10,534 bases of DNA from Spirochaetae bacterium HGW-Spirochaetae-7 (GCA_002839245.1 PGXR01000097.1:1-10534), one strand, 5' to 3'; positions 1-7,135 are shown, counted from the stretch's first letter. The notes: generated by a model from the letters alone, not told the origin. Translations and numbers: made by a program.

Positions 1-524
1 TTCAACTGCGCCGGGGCTTGTTCCGGGACAGGACCACGGTCAAGACCTATCTGGCTGTGGTGATGGGCAGGCCGCCCGCCTCCAGCGGGCGGGTGGACGA
101 CTGGCTCGCGCGCGACCCGCGACACCGGCAACGGTTCGCCCGCTGCCCCGAAGGCACGGGGAAGCGGGCCATAAGCGAGTGGCGCGTCGTGGCCGTTTCG
201 GGCGCGTACTCGGTGCTTGCCTTGAGGCCTCGGACCGGGCGTACCCACCAGCTCCGCGTGCATTGCCGTGACCTTGGCTGCCCGATCCTCGGCGATCCCG
301 TCTACGGTAGACCCGACGGACGATTCCCCGATGCGAACCTGATGCTCCACGCGCTGGAACTAAGGATACGGCTTCCGGGGGACGAGGAGGCTTCGCTTTT
401 CTCGGCGCCGTTGCCCGGGCGATTCCTGGCTCTCGCCTTGTCGCTCGGGCTGGACCCGGCCGTGATGCTGGCTGTCAGTAGTGCCGGGGGGCAGAGTCCC
501 TCGGTTTCTCCTGAGCCTCGTTGA
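1..524 (+). CDS. RluA-family pseudouridine synthase, C-terminal part (5' truncated by window)
   Basis: This is the C-terminal portion of a large-subunit/tRNA pseudouridine synthase of the RluA family, a cytoplasmic enzyme that isomerises specific uridines in RNA. The reading frame is open from base 3, and the first visible residues (QLRRGLFRDR) already match the family, so the true start lies upstream of the window. Visible family signatures are the VKTYLAVVMG strand and the GRTHQLRVH motif (bases 237-263), followed by GCPILGDPVYG. The catalytic aspartate of the HRLD motif is upstream and cannot be seen. The 3' end overlaps the convergent RRM gene by 50 bp. Family assignment is firm. Which RNA site it modifies (RluA, RluC or RluD type) cannot be told from this fragment. 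Confidence 0.9.
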   Translation, partial: QLRRGLFRDRTTVKTYLAVVMGRPPASSGRVDDWLARDPRHRQRFARCPEGTGKRAISEWRVVAVSGAYSVLALRPRTGRTHQLRVHCRDLGCPILGDPVYGRPDGRFPDANLMLHALELRIRLPGDEEASLFSAPLPGRFLALALSLGLDPAVMLAVSSAGGQSPSVSPEPR

Positions 525-750
525 CACGCAGCTTCCGCCCTTCGTGTTCCTGCCCGTCGAGGGCCTGGATGGCAGCCTGGGCCGCCTCGTCGCTTTCCAT
601 CTCGACGAAACCGAAGCCCTTGGCCCGGCCTGTCGCCCTGTCGACTATGACGGCGACGGATTCGACACCGCCGAATTGTCCAAACAGCTCTCGCAGGTTG
701 TCCTCGGTCGTAGCGTAATTCATGTTACCGACATAGATTTTCTTCGACAT
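475..750 (-). CDS. Small RRM-type RNA-binding protein
   Basis: A 91-residue single-RRM protein expected to bind single-stranded RNA in the cytoplasm. RNP2 (IYVGNM, residues 5-10) and RNP1 (KGFGFVEM, residues 44-51) are intact, including the RNA-stacking aromatics Y6, F46 and F48. The RRM fills residues 4-77 and leaves a short polar tail with no glycine-rich region. I chose the ATG at 748-750 because the family starts with MSKKIYVGN and a GGAG (760-763) sits 9 nt upstream. An in-frame ATG at 828 would add 26 unrelated residues and lies inside the predicted leader. It has its own promoter and a leader of about 97 nt with hairpins next to the ribosome site. Bacterial proteins of this type are often cold-induced, but that is family knowledge and not visible here. 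The specific RNA target is unknown. Confidence 0.93.
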   Translation of the reverse strand: MSKKIYVGNMNYATTEDNLRELFGQFGGVESVAVIVDRATGRAKGFGFVEMESDEAAQAAIQALDGQEHEGRKLRVNEAQEKPRDSAPRHY

Positions 751-770
751 GGCAGCGATCTCCATCAGAG

Positions 771-813
771 CCGGCACACGGTTGCCGGAAGGTTGGGTCT
801 GCGGATGCGGACC
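771..813 (-). promoter_or_regulatory. Two hairpins in the 5' leader of the RRM gene
   Basis: Read on the minus strand, the leader contains GGTCCGC-ATCC-GCAGACC (796-813; six pairs plus one C-A mismatch). It then contains CCGGCA-ACCGTG-TGCCGG (771-788; six perfect pairs, 6-nt loop). The second hairpin ends 7 nt before the GGAG ribosome site at 760-763. A structured leader on an RNA-binding protein gene could regulate translation by temperature or by autoregulation. The structures are seen in the sequence; the role is inferred. Confidence 0.45.
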
Positions 814-853
814 GGTATCGGGTTTCATGCACTAAGGCGAATGATCCCAGCCG

Positions 854-882
854 ACTATAATACGGTCCCGGCTTGCCGTCAA
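854..882 (-). promoter_or_regulatory. Sigma70-type promoter for the RRM gene
   Basis: On the minus strand a TTGACG -35 box (877-882) and a TATAGT -10 box (854-859) are separated by 17 bp. Transcription would start near base 847, giving a leader of about 97 nt before the ATG at 750. Each box differs from consensus at one position. No competing plus-strand promoter is needed to explain the TATAAT string at 856-861. Confidence 0.7.
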
Positions 883-925
883 CGATTGTCTCAGGCCATT
901 CGGCCGCCATTGTGGTCATGTTTTC

Positions 926-953
926 TTGACAAAGGTCCATCGTTCACTATAAT
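926..953 (+). promoter_or_regulatory. Consensus sigma70 promoter for rny
   Basis: A perfect TTGACA -35 box (926-931) and a perfect TATAAT -10 box (948-953) are separated by 16 bp. The predicted start near base 960 gives a leader of about 26 nt that carries AGGAGG (975-980), 5 nt before the rny ATG at 986. Both boxes match consensus exactly, which suggests strong, housekeeping-type transcription. Confidence 0.88.
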
Positions 954-985
954 GGGCTGGATATTCTTGAAAGCAGGAGGATACG

Positions 986-2512
986 ATGGCTATGCTATAT
1001 ATAGCCCTTCCTCTTGCTGGCCTTTTCCTGGGATGGATGATCCGCTGGCTGTATGCCAGATTTCAACTTACGGCCGCCGAACAGAAGGCTGCGCGTATAA
1101 CGCAAGAAGCGGTAAAACAGGCCGAAGCGCAGAAGCGCGAAATTTTGCTCGAGGCCAAAGATCAGCTCATCAGGGAGAGAAACCAGCAGGAGCGGGATAC
1201 CAGGGAACGACGTGCCGAGATCCAGCGCTACGAGCGCCGGCTTGTACAGAAAGAGGAGAATCTCGACAAGAAGGTCGAGACGCTCGAGAAACAGGAAGAA
1301 GCGCTCGCTGAACGCAACAAGGTCATAGGTTCCAAGGAAGAATTCCTTTCCGGGCAGGAAGAACGCTACCGCAAGGAACTCGAGCGTATCTCCGGCCTGA
1401 GCCCGGAAGACGCAAAAGCGCTCATCATCCAGGGACTCGAGAACGAGGCCCGGCATGACGCGCAGGTGCTGCTCAACAAGATAGAGCTCGAAGCCCAGAC
1501 CGGCGCGGAGAAACGTACCCGGGACATCCTGGTCACGACCATGCAACGGCTCGCCGCGGACGTCACCGCCGAGGGGACGGTCACGAGCGTATCGCTGCCG
1601 GGCGACGAGATGAAGGGCCGCATTATCGGCCGCGAAGGCCGCAACATCCGCACGCTCGAGACCCTGACCGGCGTCGATGTCATCATCGACGACACGCCCG
1701 AAGCCGTCGTCATCTCGTGCTTCGATCCGGTTCGCAGGGAGATCGCCCGCGTATCGCTCGAGCGACTGATCGCCGACGGGCGGATCCACCCGGCGCGCAT
1801 CGAGGAAGTCGTCCAGAAGGTCAGCCGCGAGATATCGCAGAGGATCTACGAGGAAGGTGAGAAGGTCGTATTCGACATCGGCCTGCACAACATGAATCCC
1901 GAGCTCATCAGGGCGCTCGGCAGGCTTCACTTCAGGACGAGCTACGGCCAGAACGTGCTGTCGCACTCGAAGGAAGTCGCCGTGATAGCAGGCATGCTCG
2001 CGGCCGAGATAGGCGCGAACAGGGACCTGGCCAAGCGCGGAGCCCTCCTGCACGACATAGGCAAGGGCATCGAGACCGATTCCGACCAGAACCACGCCGA
2101 GGTCGGCATGGAGCTGGCGAGGAAGCTGGGCGAGGATCCCCGCGTCGTCAACGCGATAGGTTCTCACCATGCCGACGTCGAACCTATATGCATAGAGAGC
2201 GTGCTGTGCCAGATCGCCGACGCCATCTCCGCTGCGAGGCCTGGAGCTAGACGTGAGACCTTGGACAACTATGTAAAGCGCCTCGAGAACCTCGAGAACA
2301 TAGCGGAAAGCTTCTCGGGAGTCGACAAGGCCTACGCCATCCAGGCAGGCCGCGAGCTGAGGATAATCGTCAACAACGAGAAAGTCTCGGACGAGGACGC
2401 CAAGGACCTGTGCAAGTCGATAGCCAAGAAGATAGAGACTGACATGCGCTACCCGGGTCGCATCAAGGTGACCATCATCCGCGAGACCCGCATCGTGGAA
2501 TATGCTCGTTAG
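986..2512 (+). CDS. rny: Ribonuclease Y
   Basis: RNase Y is a membrane-anchored, metal-dependent endoribonuclease that starts decay and processing of many mRNAs. The 508-residue product has the full family layout. An N-terminal membrane helix (about 3-20) is followed by a long charged coiled coil (about 28-140). The KH RNA-binding domain has its GxxG loop as GREG (215-218), inside KGRIIGREGRNIR. The HD hydrolase domain has LLHDIGK with the catalytic pair H356-D357, and the C-terminal domain ends in RIVEYAR. Length is close to the roughly 520-residue norm. The ATG at 986 has AGGAGG 5 nt upstream and a consensus promoter in front. The last codons and the TAG stop form the first stem of a tandem hairpin array. 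ymdB follows on the same strand, a pairing known from other bacteria such as Bacillus subtilis. No key residue is missing. Confidence 0.98.
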   Translation: MAMLYIALPLAGLFLGWMIRWLYARFQLTAAEQKAARITQEAVKQAEAQKREILLEAKDQLIRERNQQERDTRERRAEIQRYERRLVQKEENLDKKVETLEKQEEALAERNKVIGSKEEFLSGQEERYRKELERISGLSPEDAKALIIQGLENEARHDAQVLLNKIELEAQTGAEKRTRDILVTTMQRLAADVTAEGTVTSVSLPGDEMKGRIIGREGRNIRTLETLTGVDVIIDDTPEAVVISCFDPVRREIARVSLERLIADGRIHPARIEEVVQKVSREISQRIYEEGEKVVFDIGLHNMNPELIRALGRLHFRTSYGQNVLSHSKEVAVIAGMLAAEIGANRDLAKRGALLHDIGKGIETDSDQNHAEVGMELARKLGEDPRVVNAIGSHHADVEPICIESVLCQIADAISAARPGARRETLDNYVKRLENLENIAESFSGVDKAYAIQAGRELRIIVNNEKVSDEDAKDLCKSIAKKIETDMRYPGRIKVTIIRETRIVEYAR

Positions 2513-2571
2513 TAAACGAGGCGCGCTAGTAAGCGCGGCGCGCTAGTAAGCGCGGCGCGCTGGCAAGCGCG
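2505..2571 (+). repeat. Four tandem 16-nt hairpins, 17-nt period, starting over the rny stop codon
   Basis: Four perfect hairpins, each 6 bp with a 4-nt loop, follow one another with single G spacers: 2505-2520, 2522-2537, 2539-2554 and 2556-2571. Unit 1 is CTCGTT-AGTA-AACGAG. Units 2 and 3 are CGCGCT-AGTA-AGCGCG. Unit 4 keeps that stem with loop GGCA. Unit 1 differs from the others at two stem positions, and both changes are compensated on the other arm, so pairing is kept. Unit 1 contains the rny stop. Units 1-3 each hold TAGTAA, and the 17-nt period puts it in all three frames. The array could protect the rny 3' end from exonucleases, or it could be a minisatellite. Function is inferred only. 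Confidence 0.85.
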
Positions 2572-2601
2572 GCCGGCAGACGCGGCAGAAAAGATCGATC
2601 A

Positions 2602-2630
2602 GGGCCGCCCTTCTGGGCGGCCCGTTGTTT
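2602..2630 (+). terminator. Probable intrinsic terminator or attenuator between rny and ymdB
   Basis: A perfect 9-bp stem, GGGCCGCCC (2602-2610) with GGGCGGCCC (2615-2623), closes a TTCT loop and is followed by GTTGTTT (2624-2630). The stem is very stable, but the T-run is interrupted, so termination may be partial. I see no convincing promoter between this hairpin and the ymdB ATG at 2669, which suggests that ymdB depends on read-through from rny. Confidence 0.7.
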
Positions 2631-2668
2631 ACGGCCGAGGCGGCGCCCGGCCACGGAAGGAATGCCAG

Positions 2669-3434
<766 letters not shown>

Positions 3435-3445
<11 letters not shown>

Positions 3446-4187
3446 GGCTCTCCCGCCGGTGAAGGTCGATGAGCGCGACGAACGACGTTGCCTCGTCGTA
3501 TTGATCTCCCTGCCAGGACGAATACATCCCCTCGGCCGAGAATCCACGGGCGCCTGACGCCGACAAGATGTCGCCTACGGTGAAAGGCATGAGCGCCGTG
3601 CCGTCGCTCAGCGTTTCATCGGCTGAAGACAGCTCGGTCAGGAAATCGAGCAGTCCGTCATTCCGGTACCGGTAGGAACGCCTGAATGTCCAGCCGTCGG
3701 CGTGGATGTCGGGCATCGAGGCGGGACGTCGCCTCAGTATCGATTCGTAGTTGAGCACTTGCAAGACCAGGCGGCCTCCGGGGGCCATGACCGACGCGGC
3801 TTTCCCGAAGAAAGCGCCCAGCTCGTCACGGCCGCCCAGATGGGGAAGCGTGTTGCCGATGCACAGCACGAGTCCGTAGCCTCCGTCCGGAGCGCGTCGG
3901 TCGACGTCAAGCATGCCTCCGATGGCGAAGCTCGCCCCGGCAAGTCCTCCATGGCGCTCCCGGGCCGCCCGTATCATTGACTCAGACGGGTCCAGCCCCA
4001 GGGCCTGCCAGCCGAGCCTGGCGAGCATGGCCACGTGGGCTCCGGTGGCGCAGCCGAGGTCAGCGGCGAACCGCGAGGCGGGCTTCCCGGCCCCCGAGGC
4101 AGCAGGAGCTCCCAGGAACGACCTGGCAGCCTCGGCCGGAGGGAAGAGACCGTCATAGGCGCGGGCCAACGATTCGTACAATGCCAT
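3435..4187 (-). CDS. Class I SAM-dependent methyltransferase, substrate unknown
   Basis: The 250-residue protein has a Rossmann-fold methyltransferase core. Motif I is DLGCATG (43-49), the acidic residue after strand 2 is D66 (LGLDPSESMI), and the motif II region is LVLCIGNTLPHL (106-117). Strand 5 follows the glycine turn in APGGRLVLQVLNY (135-147). The MALYESLARAYDGLFP start is typical of small cytoplasmic methyltransferases of this type and supports the ATG at 4187. The C-terminal third (about 160-250), with several aromatic and charged strands, should hold the substrate site, but I cannot name the substrate. The ribosome site (AAAGG ending 2 nt before the ATG) is weak and close. The gene is divergent from the cyclase operon and tail-to-tail with ymdB, so context gives little help. 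No catalytic lesion is seen. Confidence 0.88.
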
Positions 4188-4292
4188 TGCCTTTAAGATA
4201 CGTCAAAATGCATTCCGGGCATAGCATCCTTTCCGCTGAACGGGATCGGCCTCGACCCTTGCATTTGCCTCCTCGACGGGTACACTGGTAGC
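4188..4292. other. Divergent intergenic region between methyltransferase and cyclase genes
   Basis: This 105-bp gap must hold the start signals for both flanking genes. On the plus strand it has a plausible promoter ending just before the cyclase ATG. On the minus strand it has AGGAGG (4268-4273) 3 nt before an ATG (4262-4264). That ATG opens a 23-codon reading frame (4193-4264) whose TAA lies 5 nt before the methyltransferase ATG. I found no clear minus-strand promoter. Confidence 0.5.
4259..4286 (+). promoter_or_regulatory. Possible sigma70 promoter of the cyclase-P460 operon
   Basis: TTGCAT (4259-4264) and TACACT (4281-4286) are separated by 16 bp. The start predicted from this spacing falls at about base 4293, which is the A of the cyclase ATG. 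No Shine-Dalgarno-like sequence lies before that ATG, so the transcript may be leaderless. Both boxes deviate from consensus, hence the modest confidence. Confidence 0.4.
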
Positions 4293-5765
4293 ATGGATGG
4301 AACAAGGACTCGTCGTTCGCTCGGGCTCGCCGGACGCATCAACCTGGTCGTGGTAATGACGCTGGTCCTGGGGCTCGGCCTCGTCGCATGGCTGTTCGCG
4401 GCCAGCCTTACCTCCGCCCGCGAAAGCATAGTCGACAGGAACCTCCAGCACGAATCGGATATCCTGTATCTTTCGATCGAGAATTTCATGATGCCCGGCG
4501 AGGCCCCGATCGCCGCCAGGTTCTTCTCGGAAGTAGCCGGATTAGGGTCGGGCTACCGGCTCGGCCTATACCGGCGCAACGGGGAAGAGGCGTTCAGCGA
4601 CAACGCGACTATAAACACGGTCAACGCCAATGTGGGCCGGATTCGCTTCCAGCCGCGTTCCGCCACGGTAGCTCCGTCTTCAATGGGCATACCGGAGCGG
4701 CCTCTGCTGGAGCGGGCCACTTCGATACCGCCGGAGAGCGTCTTCTTCATGTGGAAAGAGGGCGGCAAGACCTACAAACGCGTCTATCGACCCCTTCTCA
4801 ACCTTCCCAAGTGCACTGCCTGCCACGGCAGCGACCACACTATCCGGGGAGTCATCGACCTGCGAGCCGACATCAGCGATACCCTGCGCGCCGAGACCGT
4901 TACCGTCGCGGCCTCGGCCTCCGGTTTCGCGCTCATGTCAATCGCTTTGGCGGCGATCATCGGCCGCCTCCTGCGGGCAGTCGTCGTCGATCCGGTGCTC
5001 GCCATCGGCCGCCTTTGCCTGGACGTTACCGGAGGCGATTTTTCCGGCCGTGTCGACGTCGAGCGGAACGACGAGATAGGAGGACTGGCCTCGACGGTCA
5101 ACGGCATGGTCGAGGGCCTCCGTGAGCGCTATGAATTGACGAAATACGTCTCCGTAGGCACCATCTCCTCGCTCGCTTCCGGGCAGGATGCCAGACGGGT
5201 TGAACGCACGCTGTTGTTCACCGACGTGCGGGGTTTTACCTCCTACACCGAGAAACATGGAGCCGAGGCGATCCTCGCCGTGCTCAACCGGCTGCTCGAC
5301 AACCAGGCGCAGATCATCGTTGGCTGTGGCGGCGACATCGACAAGTTCGTCGGCGACGAGGTCGTCGCTGTCTTCTCGGGCGACGACGCTCCGGTGCGTG
5401 CCTGCGATGCCGCTTCGAAGATACGGGCGGCGGTATCGGCAGGCGCTGACCTGTACGACTCGCTGGCAGTCGGCATCGGCATATCCACCGGCCAGGTCGT
5501 ACAGGGCATGGTAGGATCAAGCCGCCGCGCCGACTTTACCGTGCTCGGCGACGCGGTCAATATCGCTTCCCGCCTGTGCGCGCTGGCAAAACCGGGGCAG
5601 ATACTGCTCTGCGACTGCACCCGGGACAGGTTGCCTTCAGGCGCGTTTCCGATTGACGGCCCGTACAAGGCAAGACTCAAGGGCAAGGCCGAGCGGCAGA
5701 CCGTCTACATCATGACGGAATCGCCTGCCGCAGGCGGGAAGAAGGAGGCTGGCGATGAAGCGTGA
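4293..5765 (+). CDS. Membrane class III adenylate cyclase with periplasmic haem-c sensor domain and HAMP
   Basis: This 490-residue transmembrane receptor should make cAMP from ATP in response to a periplasmic signal. Layout: TM1 (about 16-37), a periplasmic domain (about 38-203), TM2 (about 204-226), HAMP (about 227-281) and a class III cyclase domain (about 300-475). The periplasmic domain carries CTACH (C174, C177, H178), a covalent haem-c site just before TM2. This arrangement resembles haem-binding sensor domains of Geobacter chemoreceptors and DUF3365-like domains. Catalytic residues are complete: metal aspartates D311 (FTDVRGFT) and D355 (KFVGDEV), adenine-selecting K351 and D414 (RADFTVLGD), and N423 and R427 (NIASR). 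K and D at the selectivity positions favour adenylate over guanylate cyclase. The ATG at 4293 gives a short basic stretch before TM1, with no ribosome site. The stop overlaps the next gene by 11 bp. Ligand (redox, O2, NO or CO) is unknown. Confidence 0.92.
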   Translation: MDGTRTRRSLGLAGRINLVVVMTLVLGLGLVAWLFAASLTSARESIVDRNLQHESDILYLSIENFMMPGEAPIAARFFSEVAGLGSGYRLGLYRRNGEEAFSDNATINTVNANVGRIRFQPRSATVAPSSMGIPERPLLERATSIPPESVFFMWKEGGKTYKRVYRPLLNLPKCTACHGSDHTIRGVIDLRADISDTLRAETVTVAASASGFALMSIALAAIIGRLLRAVVVDPVLAIGRLCLDVTGGDFSGRVDVERNDEIGGLASTVNGMVEGLRERYELTKYVSVGTISSLASGQDARRVERTLLFTDVRGFTSYTEKHGAEAILAVLNRLLDNQAQIIVGCGGDIDKFVGDEVVAVFSGDDAPVRACDAASKIRAAVSAGADLYDSLAVGIGISTGQVVQGMVGSSRRADFTVLGDAVNIASRLCALAKPGQILLCDCTRDRLPSGAFPIDGPYKARLKGKAERQTVYIMTESPAAGGKKEAGDEA

Positions 5766-6330
5766 CGGATCGGCATCGAACTGCGGCATGCTCCTGGCCT
5801 GTGCCGCCGCGCTGTTTATCGCATCATACGCCGCATCCTGCGCCGCGCCTCCCCGGCCGACTCTCGTGCCCGACGGGTATAGAAGCTGGAGCTTGACGAC
5901 GAACGTCAGGCTCGATTATCCCATACCGGGGCACGAGGACCGCTACAGGGTAATCCAGATGAATGAAAAAGGCTTCACCTTCACGCGCGCCGAGGGCCCG
6001 TCGGGGCGCGTCGACTTTCCCGAGGGGACCATCATCGCCAAGGACATCTTCCCGACCTCGAATCCGGGTCCGACGGACCTGCCGGTGATGCTTACCGCCA
6101 TGATCAAGGCGCCGTCCGATCCCGACGCGCGCGGCGGATGGCTATGGGTGATCAAGGACCTGTCCAGCGGCATGGAAACCCTGCAGAAGGGGGATTTCTG
6201 CGTACGTTGCCATGCGAACGCCAACGAGGCGCACCCCTATGGTTCGAAGAATCCAGGGGGAGCGTTCTCTGATTATGTATTTTTCGTGCCAGGCCGGCAG
6301 TCCGCCGCCTCAAGTACCGGCGCTTACTGA
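5755..6330 (+). CDS. Cytochrome P460-family c-type haem lipoprotein
   Basis: A 191-residue exported haem protein. The N-terminus (residues 11-29) is a hydrophobic signal ending in AASC, a plausible lipobox with C29 as the lipidated residue. CVRCH (C149, C152, H153) is a haem-c attachment site near the C-terminus. The body fits the cytochrome P460 family: GYRSWS (41-46), a FPEGTIIAK strand, GGWLWVIKD, and DYVFF after the haem site. K96, in GTIIAKD, aligns by eye with the lysine that cross-links to haem in Nitrosomonas P460 (GTVTVKE); this is from memory. Known members oxidise hydroxylamine or bind NO (cytochrome c'-beta). The ATG lies inside the cyclase 3' end (11-bp overlap), with AAGGAGG (5742-5748) 6 nt upstream, so the two are translationally coupled. 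The 3' end overlaps the hydrogenase-like small-subunit gene by 21 bp. Confidence 0.85.
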   Translation: MKRDGSASNCGMLLACAAALFIASYAASCAAPPRPTLVPDGYRSWSLTTNVRLDYPIPGHEDRYRVIQMNEKGFTFTRAEGPSGRVDFPEGTIIAKDIFPTSNPGPTDLPVMLTAMIKAPSDPDARGGWLWVIKDLSSGMETLQKGDFCVRCHANANEAHPYGSKNPGGAFSDYVFFVPGRQSAASSTGAY

Positions 6331-7107
6331 TTTCCTTTCCTTGCCTCGTTCCAGCCTGCCGAGGAGCCTCAACAATCCGTCGAGGGTCGTCAGGGGATGC
6401 GGAGGACAGCCCGGGATATACAGGTCGACGGGCAGTATCGATTCTATCCCGCTCCGCACCTGCTCGTGTCCAGCATACGGTCCCCCGGCGATGGCGCAGG
6501 CTCCCACGGCGATGACTATTTTCGGGTCGGGCACCGCGTCCCAGGTCTTCTTCAGGGCCAGTTCCATGTTGCGCGTCAGAGGCCCGGTAACCAGCAGCCC
6601 GTCGGCGTGCCGCGGCGAGGCGACGAACTGAATGCCGAATCGTCCGAGATCCCAGCCTATGGTTCCCAGCACGTTGACGTCGGCCTCGCAGGCGTTGCAG
6701 CCTCCGGCGCTCACCTGGCGCAGCTTGAGGGATCGCCCGAAAAGCCGCTTCATGCGCCGGTCAAGCTCCGCAGCGAGCACCGTTTCCCGCTGGTCGACGC
6801 CGACCAGGAGGTCCGACCGGTGGCTGGCTGCCAGCCTGTAGTCCTTGTCGAATGAGATGGCGCCCTCGGGGCAGGCATCGGAACAGTCGGTGCAGAAGAG
6901 GCATTTTCCCAGATCGATAGTCCTGGTGCCGGAGTCGATCGCCGCTACGGGGCAGGCGTCGGCGCAGGCATGGCACGAAGCGCCGCATTTCTCCACGTCG
7001 ATCCTGGGACGCCCCCTGAATCGATCGGGCAGGGCTGGCGGGGCCGCCCTGGGAAAGCGTATCGTGCGGTGGCCCTGCTTCATCCTGACAAGGATTTCCT
7101 TGAACAT
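6310..7107 (-). CDS. hyfI: Ferredoxin-NuoB fusion: HyfH/HyfI-like small subunit of the Ehr/hydrogenase-4-like complex
   Basis: This 265-residue Fe-S subunit should pass electrons within the peripheral arm of the membrane complex encoded upstream. The N-terminal half is a two-[4Fe-4S] ferredoxin domain like HyfH/NuoI. Its clusters are C41, C45, C48 and C52 (first motif CxxxCxxC) and C69, C72, C75 and C79 (CxxCxxC...CP). The C-terminal half (about 125-250) is NuoB/HyfI-like and has all four ligands of the proximal cluster: C137 and C140 (GGCNACE), C204 (VGACA) and C234 (IPGCPPHP). In E. coli hydrogenase-4 these halves are separate genes, so this is a fusion or the form used by this subfamily. 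AGAGG lies about 9 nt before the ATG at 7107. It follows the large-subunit gene by 28 bp and is the last gene of the operon in view. The symbol reflects homology, not proven hydrogenase activity. Confidence 0.93.
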   Translation of the reverse strand: MFKEILVRMKQGHRTIRFPRAAPPALPDRFRGRPRIDVEKCGASCHACADACPVAAIDSGTRTIDLGKCLFCTDCSDACPEGAISFDKDYRLAASHRSDLLVGVDQRETVLAAELDRRMKRLFGRSLKLRQVSAGGCNACEADVNVLGTIGWDLGRFGIQFVASPRHADGLLVTGPLTRNMELALKKTWDAVPDPKIVIAVGACAIAGGPYAGHEQVRSGIESILPVDLYIPGCPPHPLTTLDGLLRLLGRLERGKERKSVSAGT

Positions 7108-7135
7108 ATGTCAAGCCTCTTTCAAAGAAGGGTTA

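Noticed and set aside
751..828. Longer N-terminus for the RRM protein from the ATG at 828
   Set aside because: The extra 26 residues are unlike the family, the 750 start has a GGAG at proper spacing, and the segment forms hairpins consistent with an untranslated leader.
856..861. Plus-strand TATAAT as a second rny promoter
   Set aside because: No -35-like box lies 16-18 bp upstream, and the string overlaps a better minus-strand -10 box paired with TTGACG. The consensus rny promoter at 926-953 is sufficient.
481..1311. A 276-codon plus-strand frame across the RRM gene, its promoter region and the start of rny
   Set aside because: It runs antisense to the RRM gene and out of frame through rny, has no family features, and ignores two clear promoters.
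995..2170. A 391-codon minus-strand frame opposite rny
   Set aside because: It is the antisense shadow of RNase Y, which matches its family end to end. The antisense product has no recognisable domain and no start signals.
2505..2575. CRISPR array
   Set aside because: The repeat unit is only 17 nt and directly tandem, with no unique spacers between copies and no cas genes nearby.
6397..6855. Plus-strand frame opposite the Fe-S small subunit
   Set aside because: It is a shadow of a gene with 12 correctly spaced cluster cysteines and has no plausible start or domain.
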